Assembly: GCA_023336855.1 (NCBI GenBank)
Contig: JAMBLK010000088.1
Location: 1-24,875, forward strand
Direction: 5' to 3'
From: Actinomycetes bacterium
GTDB lineage: Bacteria; Actinomycetota; Acidimicrobiia; Spongiisociales; UBA5794
DNA: 24,875 nt
The number at the start of each line of letters is the position of its first letter. Within the stretch, counting starts at the first letter, position 1. The translations under genes were made by a program, and so were the position numbers. Positions 14,409 to 20,307 of the stretch are shown here, piece after piece. The notes beneath the pieces were generated by a model. It made no database searches. It saw only the letters and a list, made by a program, of their open reading frames with translations, and was not told where the DNA came from.

Positions 14409-15139
14409 GCCGCGTAGCGCTCGTCACCGGAGGCTCGCGTGGCATCGGCCGAGCAGTCGCTCTGCGCCTTGCGGCCGACGGCCACGCTGTTGTGGTCAAC
14501 TACGCGGCGAACATGGCAGCGGCCGACGAGGTCGTCGAAGCGATCACGGCGAATGGCGGAACGGCGATGGTCGTGCAGGCGGACGTTGGCGACACCGACG
14601 CCGTCAGCGCGATGTTCAAGGAAGTGGAAGAGCGTCTCGGTCGGGTTGAAGTCCTCGTCAACAACGCCGGCATCACGCGTGATGGCCTGCTTCTGAGGAT
14701 GGGCCCCGATGCCTGGGATCAGGTCATCGAGACGAACCTTCGCTCCGTGTACCTCTGCTCCCGGGCAGCGATGCGCGGCATGCTCCGCTCCCGATGGGGG
14801 CGCATCATCTCAGTGAGTTCCATCTCCGGGATATCGGGAAATCCCGGCCAGGCGAACTATGCAGCGTCGAAGGCCGGGATCATTGGATTCTCGAAATCGA
14901 TCGCCAGAGAGATCGGATCGAGGAACATCACCGTCAACGTTGTTGCCCCGGGTTTCATCGAAACGGACATGACGGAAGAACTCGGAACCGAGATCGCACA
15001 AGAGGTAGCCAGCAGGGTTGCCGTCGGCCGACTCGGACGGCCGGAAGAGATCGCAGCGGCGGTGGGCTATCTTGCCTCCGACGACGCGGCATACGTAACG
15101 GGACAGACACTCGTCGTTGACGGTGGACTGGCCCTGTAG
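14405..15139 (+). CDS. fabG: 3-oxoacyl-ACP reductase FabG
   Basis: This 244-residue short-chain dehydrogenase reduces beta-ketoacyl-ACP with NADPH. It has the cofactor loop TGGSRGIGRAVA, NNAGITRD, the catalytic S139, Y152 and K156 (NYAASKAG), and the C-terminal YVTGQTLVVDGGLAL typical of FabG. ATG 14405 overlaps the fabH stop. A long plus-strand frame beginning at 13937 merely runs out of frame through fabH into fabG and is not a fusion. Confidence 0.95.
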   Translation: MSRVALVTGGSRGIGRAVALRLAADGHAVVVNYAANMAAADEVVEAITANGGTAMVVQADVGDTDAVSAMFKEVEERLGRVEVLVNNAGITRDGLLLRMGPDAWDQVIETNLRSVYLCSRAAMRGMLRSRWGRIISVSSISGISGNPGQANYAASKAGIIGFSKSIAREIGSRNITVNVVAPGFIETDMTEELGTEIAQEVASRVAVGRLGRPEEIAAAVGYLASDDAAYVTGQTLVVDGGLAL

Positions 15140-15163
15140 AACGGCTACTAGGAGGCTGAATCA

Positions 15164-15409
15164 ATGGAGCGCACAGAGATCGAATCGAAGCTGACCGACC
15201 TGCTCGTCGACGAGTTGGGGATTGAACGGGACGACATCAGGTCCGATGCGAAGTTCGAAGAAGACCTTGACGTCGATTCGCTCGGCGTCGTCGAACTGCT
15301 CATGGCCCTCGAGGACAACTTCGGAGTGAAGATTCCCGACGAGGAAGCAGAGCAGATCACGACGGTCGGTGAAGCAGTTGACCTCGTCGAGGCGAAGCTC
15401 AACGGCTAG
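15164..15409 (+). CDS. acpP: Acyl carrier protein
   Basis: This 81-residue acidic four-helix protein has the phosphopantetheine attachment site S39 in DVDSLGVVELLMALED. The prosthetic group holds growing acyl chains for the neighbouring enzymes. AGGAGG at 15150-15155 is the ribosome site. Typical AcpP length, charge and cluster position make the assignment firm. Confidence 0.95.
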   Translation: MERTEIESKLTDLLVDELGIERDDIRSDAKFEEDLDVDSLGVVELLMALEDNFGVKIPDEEAEQITTVGEAVDLVEAKLNG

Positions 15410-15430
15410 CAGCAGGAGTAGGAGCGCATC

Positions 15431-16675
15431 ATGAACGACCGTCGCGTCGTTGTCACCGGCCTCGGCACCATCAACCCAGTCGGACGTGACGTCGAAAGCA
15501 CCTGGCGTGGCCTTCTCAACGGTGTCTCGGGGATCGGCCCGATCACGTTGATCGACGCTTCGGATCTGCCATCGCAGATTGCCGGTGAGATCGCAGATTT
15601 CGACGTCGAAGCCTTCATGCCCCGACGCCAGGCGAGGCGGATGGATCGCTACGCTCAGCTCTTCTGGGTTGCCGCTCGCGAGGCGCTCAACGATGCGGGC
15701 ATCGCGTACGAGCACGGCGACCCGGCCGCCTACCGAACGGGCGTCGTCGTTGGCTCGGGCATCGGAGGGGTCGCAACGTTCGAAGAGGAGTTGACCACAC
15801 TGCTCAAGGTCGGTCCACACCGTTTGAGTCCGTTCGGGATCCCGAAGATCATCGCCAACCTGGCGGGGGGACAGGTCTCGATCGACTTCAATCTCTACGG
15901 ACCGAACACCACCGCGGTGACCGCGTGTGCCGCCTCGGCCAACGCGATCGGCGATGCCGCTGCGATCATCACCAGAGGCGCGGCCGATGTGATGCTCGCC
16001 GGTGGAGCTGATGCTGCCATCACGCGGTTCGCCATGGGTGGCTTTGCCCAGGCAAGGGCGCTGAGCAAGCGCAACGACGATCCAAAGGGCGCCAGCCGAC
16101 CGTTCGACGCGAACCGGGATGGCTTCGTGATGTCCGAAGGGGCAGCAGCTCTCATTCTCGAAGAACGCGAGCACGCTCTCGAACGCGGAGCGACCGTGTA
16201 CGCCGAGGTCGTCGGGTACGGCATGTCGGCCGACGGTTACCACGTGACACTGCCACGCCCAGGAGGTGACGGTGCGGCCAGAGCGATGCAGAGCGCACTC
16301 GATGATGCAGGGATCGTCGCCGAGCAGGTCTCATACATCAACGCACACGGGACGTCGACGGCGGCGAACGACGTCACCGAAACCATGGCCATCAAGTCGG
16401 TGTTCGGTGACGCTGCCTACCGGGTACCGATCTCGTCCACGAAATCGATGACGGGACACTTGCTCGGTGGTGCAGGAGCCATCGAGGCTGTTGCCAGCGT
16501 GCTGTCGATCCGAGACGGCGTCATCGCCCCAACGATCAACCTGACCGACCCGGACCCCGAATGCGACCTCGACTACGTGCCGTGGAGTCCCAGGAACGTC
16601 GAAGTGCAGTACGCGATGAGCAACTCCTTCGGTTTCGGCGGCCACAACGTGGTGCTGATCTTCGCTGCCCCCTGA
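15431..16675 (+). CDS. fabF: Beta-ketoacyl-ACP synthase II FabF
   Basis: This 414-residue condensing enzyme extends acyl-ACP with malonyl-ACP. The Cys-His-His active site is C166 (VTACAASANAIGDA), H306 (NAHGTSTAANDVTE) and H343 (KSMTGHLLGGAGA). SFGFGGHNVVLIF closes the protein. It follows acpP by 21 nt and is the last gene of the cluster. No fabI/fabK enoyl reductase or fabZ/HadAB dehydratase lies here, so those steps are encoded elsewhere. A perfect palindrome and a GC-rich hairpin follow its stop. Confidence 0.95.
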   Translation: MNDRRVVVTGLGTINPVGRDVESTWRGLLNGVSGIGPITLIDASDLPSQIAGEIADFDVEAFMPRRQARRMDRYAQLFWVAAREALNDAGIAYEHGDPAAYRTGVVVGSGIGGVATFEEELTTLLKVGPHRLSPFGIPKIIANLAGGQVSIDFNLYGPNTTAVTACAASANAIGDAAAIITRGAADVMLAGGADAAITRFAMGGFAQARALSKRNDDPKGASRPFDANRDGFVMSEGAAALILEEREHALERGATVYAEVVGYGMSADGYHVTLPRPGGDGAARAMQSALDDAGIVAEQVSYINAHGTSTAANDVTETMAIKSVFGDAAYRVPISSTKSMTGHLLGGAGAIEAVASVLSIRDGVIAPTINLTDPDPECDLDYVPWSPRNVEVQYAMSNSFGFGGHNVVLIFAAP

Positions 16676-16691
16676 CGGGGGCGACGGGGGC

Positions 16692-16709
16692 GTACTGAGT
16701 ACTCAGTAC
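16692..16709. repeat. Perfect 18-bp palindrome
   Basis: GTACTGAGTACTCAGTAC equals its own reverse complement. It shares its first 11 bases with the repeat at 5483-5507 and also sits between convergent genes. In reverse it gives VLSTQY-type reading, the mark of a dispersed repeat often seen in uncultured bacteria. Confidence 0.85.
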
Positions 16710-16710
16710 C

Positions 16711-16725
16711 GACGCCGCAGGCGTC
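16711..16725. terminator. Hairpin between fabF and the cupredoxin-like gene
   Basis: GACGCC-GCA-GGCGTC is a perfect 6-bp stem with a 3-nt loop and directly abuts the stop codon of the minus-strand gene. Both strands could form it, so it may end both transcripts. There is no T-run, which limits confidence in intrinsic termination. Confidence 0.5.
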
Positions 16726-17154
16726 CTACTGCTTCGGACGGGTGTCGATCGTTCCCGGGATGCGGTTGAATCCGACCGTTGCGAAGACGCGGTAGATGCC
16801 GGGTTCGAGGGTGCCGTAGTCGAACTCGAACTCATCACCCGGGCCGAGCACTACCTCGAAATGTCCCTCTTTGTCTGCCATGAGGTATTCACGGTCATCG
16901 TTATTGATCCACTTGACGATCCAAACCTCGTCGAGGTCGAGAAGGACATTGGAAGGACGGAACGAACCATTGTCGAGTAGGACGACGAACACGCCCTCCG
17001 GGGGCGGTTCTGTTGTTGTCGTGGTCGTGGGGAGTTTCGCTGCCTCGGTCACATCAGCGGACGGTGAACTTGCAACGGCCAGCCCTGCGAGAAAGAGGAC
17101 GGCGACAACGCCGACAACCAACAGCACGCTCTTGATGATGGTGCGATTCTCCAC
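16726..17154 (-). CDS. Membrane-anchored cupredoxin-like protein lacking copper ligands
   Basis: This 142-residue protein starts at GTG 17154 behind GAGGA. One membrane anchor or uncleaved signal spans about residues 9-29, followed by a Thr/Pro linker (LPTTTTTTEPPPEG). The outer domain then has the cupredoxin layout: NGSFRPSNVLLDLDEVWIVK, WINNDDREYLMAD, a GHFEVVLGPGDEFEFDYG stretch and LEPGIYRVFATVGF. In copper-binding relatives a His follows the WxNxD loop and a C-x-x-H-x-x-M set lies near the end. Here those positions are Tyr/Leu and Ala/Val/Phe, so copper binding is unlikely. It may be a structural or redox-inactive relative. A TACACT box at 17190-17185 (minus strand) could be its -10. It follows the histidine phosphatase by 49 nt. 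Confidence 0.8.
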   Translation of the reverse strand: MENRTIIKSVLLVVGVVAVLFLAGLAVASSPSADVTEAAKLPTTTTTTEPPPEGVFVVLLDNGSFRPSNVLLDLDEVWIVKWINNDDREYLMADKEGHFEVVLGPGDEFEFDYGTLEPGIYRVFATVGFNRIPGTIDTRPKQ

Positions 17155-17184
17155 GATGTTCCTCGTTCGGGGACGGGCGACGGC

Positions 17185-17190
17185 AGTGTA
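17185..17190 (-). promoter_or_regulatory. -10 box (TACACT) for the cupredoxin-like gene
   Basis: Read on the minus strand, TACACT is followed by a leader of about 24 nt containing GAGGA 5 nt before the GTG start. It lies in the 49-nt gap after the histidine phosphatase, so the gene may be transcribed separately. Confidence 0.4.
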
Positions 17191-17203
17191 GCGGAGCCTG
17201 TGG

Positions 17204-17851
17204 TCAGCGCGACGAGGGACTCGAAGGCGGCGGTGGAAAGACCGGGTCCTGATTCGGAGCCCAGGAACCACGCTCGATCCATGGTCCGGTTGAACGAGGT
17301 ATCAGTTCGACGGCTTCGGCGTGCATGGGCTTGTTCCTGTTGAGGCCGGCGAGCGGGCGGGCGGTGAGAGAGAGGCGGGCTGCTTGGATCGGGTCCTGGT
17401 GCGAGACGAAGACCAGCGGCCCGTCTGATATGTCCGAGCGCCGTTGGACCGCTACTGCAACCCGCCGGGTGAGTTCGGCGAGAGGTTCCGGAGAGAACGG
17501 GAGATCATCCGGATGTTCGAGGTACGCCGTGAGCTCGCCAGGAAACGACTCGTCGAGCTGTTCCCAAACATGGCCGGCCCAGCGCGATCCCAGTGCCCAC
17601 TCCGTCAGAGCATCATCGATGATTACATCGCTGCCGGTGCCGCTCGCGATGATCTGAGCCGTCTCGACGGCGCGATCGAGGGGCGAAGTCACCACCGTGG
17701 CGTGATCGGGAAGATGGTCTGCAACCTCGAGGGCTTGCCGTCGCCCGGTAGCCGAGAGCGGGAAACCGGCGAGGTCCGCGTAGACCACATGATCGGGGTT
17801 GTGGACCTCGCCGTGCCGAACGAGGAAGATGCCGGCGCTCATGGCGTTCAT
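17204..17851 (-). CDS. Histidine phosphatase (phosphoglycerate mutase-like) family protein
   Basis: This 215-residue protein has the catalytic RHG at residues 12-14 (IFLVRHGEVHNPDHVVY), then GFPLSATGRRQALEVADHL, TSPLDRAVETAQIIA and FVSHQDPIQAARLSL with the second histidine. This branch-1 fold forms a phosphohistidine intermediate and dephosphorylates small molecules or sugars; the substrate is not evident. The tail is proline/serine-rich (PPPPSSPSSR). ATG 17851 is chosen because a TACCCT box lies 7 nt upstream; ATG 17842 is the alternative. A longer frame to 18016 would overlap dinB and is rejected. It is transcribed away from dinB across a 29-nt gap. Confidence 0.88.
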   Translation of the reverse strand: MNAMSAGIFLVRHGEVHNPDHVVYADLAGFPLSATGRRQALEVADHLPDHATVVTSPLDRAVETAQIIASGTGSDVIIDDALTEWALGSRWAGHVWEQLDESFPGELTAYLEHPDDLPFSPEPLAELTRRVAVAVQRRSDISDGPLVFVSHQDPIQAARLSLTARPLAGLNRNKPMHAEAVELIPRSTGPWIERGSWAPNQDPVFPPPPSSPSSR

Positions 17852-17880
17852 CCGGTCGAGGGTACCGGTACGGTGGAGGC
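17852..17880. promoter_or_regulatory. 29-bp bidirectional leaderless promoter (histidine phosphatase / dinB)
   Basis: On the plus strand TACGGT (17869-17874) ends 6 nt before dinB ATG 17881. On the minus strand TACCCT (17864-17859) ends 7 nt before ATG 17851. The two boxes are back to back, only 4 bp apart, within a near-symmetric GGTACCGGTAC core. There is no room for separate -35 regions outside the opposite gene's start. GGAGG directly before dinB is too close to the ATG for a normal ribosome site. Confidence 0.5.
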
Positions 17881-19080
17881 ATGACACGGTTCGCCGAGCC
17901 AATCCTTCACGTCGACATGGATTCGTTCTTCGTCGAAGTCGAACGACTCGATGATCCGGATCTGATAGGGAAGCCGGTCGCCGTCGGCGGGACCGGAGGT
18001 CGTGGTGTCGTGGCATCGGCCAGCTACGAGGCTCGTAGCTTCGGAGTGCGATCGGCGATGCCGGTGGGGGAGGCTCGTCGGCGATGCCCCGGTCTCGTGA
18101 TCGTCAACACCTCTCACGGCCTCTACGGCGCCGTGTCGGCCGACATCTTCGAGATCATGCGTTCGTTCACGCCGCTGGTCGAAGGGATATCGATCGATGA
18201 GGCATTCCTCGACGTGTCCGGACTCAGGCTCCACTTCGAGTCGGTCGAAGATGTGGGCGAACAGATCAGGGCGACCATCAGAGACCAGGTCGGCATCCCG
18301 GCGTCGGTCGGGATCGCAGCGAACAAGTTCGTTGCCAAGCTTGCATCGAAACATGCAAAGCCGGACGGGATGCTCCGCATCGCGGCCGGCACCGAACTCA
18401 ACTTCCTCCATCCGCTCGACGTGGGCGAATTGTGGGGGGTCGGGGAGGCGACGGATCGGTCGCTCGGTGACCTCGGTATCCGAACCATCGGCGACCTGGC
18501 CGAGGCACCGCTGCCTCTCCTCGAACACCGGATCGGCAGGGCAGCAGCGCGGCATCTTCATGCGCTGGCCCACGCCCGGGACCCTCGCGCTGTTGAGGGA
18601 GGGGCACCGACTCGATCGATTTCGTCGGAGGGAACCTTCGCCATCGACCTCCGAGATCGAGACACGATCGAGCGTGAGACTCTCAGAATGTGTGATCAGG
18701 TGGCAGCCCGGTTGACGAAGGCGCGGGTCGCCGGTCACACGATCACTCTCAAGGTGCGATTCTCCGACTTCACCACGATCAGCCGATCGTCCCGTCACCC
18801 GGAATCCATCGCATCCACAGCCGAGATATGGGAGACCGCCCGGGGGCTCATCGATCGTGCGGCGATCGGCGCACGATCCGTCCGCCTGCTCGGAGTAGCA
18901 GTCAGCGATCTTGTCGACGTGGACGGCACCAGACAGATGGTCCTCGGTCGCGAACGGGCCGATGCTGCCGCAGAGGCCGTTGACGGGGTGCGGGAACGGT
19001 TCGGGGCGGGAGCGGTGATGCCGGCAAGGGTCGCGCCACGCCCGGGAGATTCGGAACGCAAGGGCCGTAGCGGGATCTAA
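17881..19080 (+). CDS. dinB: DNA polymerase IV (Y-family)
   Basis: This 399-residue translesion polymerase has the catalytic metal ligands D12 (HVDMDSFF) and D106/E107 (GISIDEAFLDVSG). It also has the steric-gate region SFFVEVE, VVASASYEARSFGVRSAMP, the helix-hairpin-helix LWGVGEATDRSLGDLGI, and a little-finger domain (KVRFSDFTTISRSSR). The length is slightly above the 350 or so of E. coli DinB. I see no obvious terminal clamp-binding QLxLF motif; the tail is basic (PRPGDSERKGRSGI). The start is supported by the promoter box 6 nt upstream and by the family N-terminus. The DUF3040 gene follows after 72 nt. Confidence 0.93.
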   Translation: MTRFAEPILHVDMDSFFVEVERLDDPDLIGKPVAVGGTGGRGVVASASYEARSFGVRSAMPVGEARRRCPGLVIVNTSHGLYGAVSADIFEIMRSFTPLVEGISIDEAFLDVSGLRLHFESVEDVGEQIRATIRDQVGIPASVGIAANKFVAKLASKHAKPDGMLRIAAGTELNFLHPLDVGELWGVGEATDRSLGDLGIRTIGDLAEAPLPLLEHRIGRAAARHLHALAHARDPRAVEGGAPTRSISSEGTFAIDLRDRDTIERETLRMCDQVAARLTKARVAGHTITLKVRFSDFTTISRSSRHPESIASTAEIWETARGLIDRAAIGARSVRLLGVAVSDLVDVDGTRQMVLGRERADAAAEAVDGVRERFGAGAVMPARVAPRPGDSERKGRSGI

Positions 19081-19110
19081 GACACCCGTTACGCGAAAGC
19101 GAGGTACCGG

Positions 19111-19116
19111 TATACT
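19111..19116 (+). promoter_or_regulatory. -10 box (TATACT) of the DUF3040 gene
   Basis: TATACT is the best -10 match in the dinB-DUF3040 gap, with a weak TTACGC (19089-19094) 16 bp upstream. The resulting leader of about 30 nt contains GGAGG at 19140-19144, 8 nt before ATG 19153. Confidence 0.5.
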
Positions 19117-19152
19117 GCAACTGAGAAATGGTATGACTCGGAGGCTTGCCGG

Positions 19153-19494
19153 ATGGCGCTGGACGATCGAGAACAGAAGATCCTCGAAGAAATCGAGCGC
19201 AACCTCTATGCGGAGGATCCGAAACTCGCGCAGACGGTTGCCAGGGCCGATTTGCCGGCACGGAACAAGCGTCGTCGGCTGGTCGCAGGAGCCGGCTTCT
19301 TCGTCGGACTTGCGATCATGCTCGGAACCTTCACCCGTTTCTCCTATCTCGCCGGATTGGGATTCATCTTGATGGTGGCGTCCGCCGCTGCGATCGCGGC
19401 AACGATGCGTGGGGTACGGGCCGAGCGAAACGCTTCGTTTTCCGTCTCGAGCTGGATGGAAGACGTCAGAGAACGTTGGCGCCGAGAGCGCTAA
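19153..19494 (+). CDS. DUF3040 small membrane protein
   Basis: This 113-residue protein has an N-terminal charged helix (ALDDREQKILEEIERNLYAED, the DUF3040 hallmark), then two hydrophobic helices at about residues 43-60 and 65-84, and a charged cytoplasmic tail (WMEDVRERWRRER). The family is almost confined to actinobacteria and has no established function. In those genomes it is often beside dinB and near the mraZ/division cluster, as here. It has its own promoter-like box and a good ribosome site. The family call is confident; function is unknown. Confidence 0.88.
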   Translation: MALDDREQKILEEIERNLYAEDPKLAQTVARADLPARNKRRRLVAGAGFFVGLAIMLGTFTRFSYLAGLGFILMVASAAAIAATMRGVRAERNASFSVSSWMEDVRERWRRER

Positions 19495-19532
19495 GGTTGA
19501 CTCTCCCGCGAGGGATCACAAGGATTTACGAA

Positions 19533-19548
19533 CCGGCCGGGCGGCCGG
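19533..19548. other. Hairpin upstream of the MerR-type gene
   Basis: CCGGCC-GGGC-GGCCGG forms a 6-bp stem with a 4-nt loop in the 73-nt gap before the regulator. TTGACT at 19497-19502 is a good -35-like hexamer, but I see no strong -10 at the usual distance. The hairpin may be an autoregulatory operator or a leader structure. Confidence 0.4.
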
Positions 19549-19567
19549 AGATTGATGGGGAGAACGC

Positions 19568-20065
19568 GTGGAAGGATTCACCGCTCAGCAAGCGACTCGT
19601 CTGACGGGCTGCACGCCTCATCAACTTCGCTACTGGGACAAGGTGGCTCTGGTACAACCCTCTCTCCAGCAGACCGGTGGTCGGCCGGGTCGGCGCCGTC
19701 TCTACTCGTTCCGTGACCTCGTAGCCCTGAGGGTCGTGAGGAGTCTGCTCGACAACGGGATGTCGATCCAGCGGGTCCGCCGCGCGTGGGACTACCTCCG
19801 TCGTACCGGGGACATGGAGAACCACCTCTCCGAGATCCGTCTCGTCACCGATGGCGAGTCGATCTTCGCTGTCGCCGTCGATGAAGAGGAGATTCTCGAC
19901 GCTCTTCGACAAGGACAGCTCGCGTTCTTCGTAGCGATCAACGACATCACGCAATCCGTCGAAGAGGACGTCTCGAGATTCGAACTCGATCGGGCGCAGT
20001 TCCTCGAGATGCTGCGCTTCGTCGAAGATGACGTTCAGACAGAGGTCGACGAAGCGAGCGGCTGA
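19568..20065 (+). CDS. MerR-family transcriptional regulator
   Basis: This 165-residue protein has the winged-helix MerR DNA-binding domain at residues 1-75. It shows FTAQQATRLTGCTPHQLRYW for the recognition helix, GRPGRRRLYSFRDLVALRVV for the wing, and SLLDNGMSIQRVRRAWDYLR. The C-terminal part (about 90-165) lacks the paired cysteines of metal-sensing MerR proteins. It is acidic, with an EEEILDALRQGQLAFFVAIND segment that may form a small effector or dimer domain. The ligand is unknown. GTG 19568 follows GGGGAGAA at a normal distance. It is the last plus-strand gene before a convergent gap holding the 138-bp inverted-repeat element. Confidence 0.87.
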   Translation: MEGFTAQQATRLTGCTPHQLRYWDKVALVQPSLQQTGGRPGRRRLYSFRDLVALRVVRSLLDNGMSIQRVRRAWDYLRRTGDMENHLSEIRLVTDGESIFAVAVDEEEILDALRQGQLAFFVAINDITQSVEEDVSRFELDRAQFLEMLRFVEDDVQTEVDEASG

Positions 20066-20121
20066 AGAGAGCCACGTCCGAGATGAGTGGGGTCGGTGAG
20101 AGCCGGAGAGCAGCAGGCAGA

Positions 20122-20259
20122 AGTACGTATGACGAATGACGTAGTACGACTCCGGATCAAGCGGGAACCATCCGCTTCTTGCGGTTCTCGCACAGAACCC
20201 GAACGAGATCCCTGTCTGTAATGTCTCCGAGTCGTACTACGCCATTCGTACTACGTACT
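20122..20259. repeat. 138-bp element with 31-bp terminal inverted repeats
   Basis: The left arm 20122-20152 begins AGTACGTATGACGAATG and the right arm 20229-20259 is its reverse complement at 28 of 31 positions (mismatches are TG/GT and A/G). The 76-nt core is itself structured, with GCGGGAACC (20161-20169) facing GGTTCTCGC (20183-20191) and GTTCT-CGCAC-AGAAC at 20184-20198. No target duplication flanks it and no transposase is nearby. It fills most of the 242-nt convergent gap between the MerR-type and transglutaminase genes. A MITE/REP-like repeat, a large bidirectional hairpin or a structured RNA are all possible. Confidence 0.8.
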
Positions 20260-20307
20260 ACCTCTCTCGTCCCCCGGACATCGCTAACTGCCCGTCCCCA
20301 CCTGAAC

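Noticed and set aside
13937..15139. Long plus-strand frame spanning the end of fabH and all of fabG, suggesting a fusion
   Set aside because: The first half is out of frame inside fabH and has no domain; fabG has its own ATG at 14405 overlapping the fabH stop.
17852..18016. N-terminal extension of the histidine phosphatase to 18016
   Set aside because: It would lie antisense within dinB, is arginine-rich, and precedes the conserved RHG start without any family similarity.
20122..20259. Possible integron attC site or CRISPR fragment
   Set aside because: No attC consensus boxes, no integrase, no repeat-spacer pattern; it is a simple pair of terminal inverted repeats around a core.
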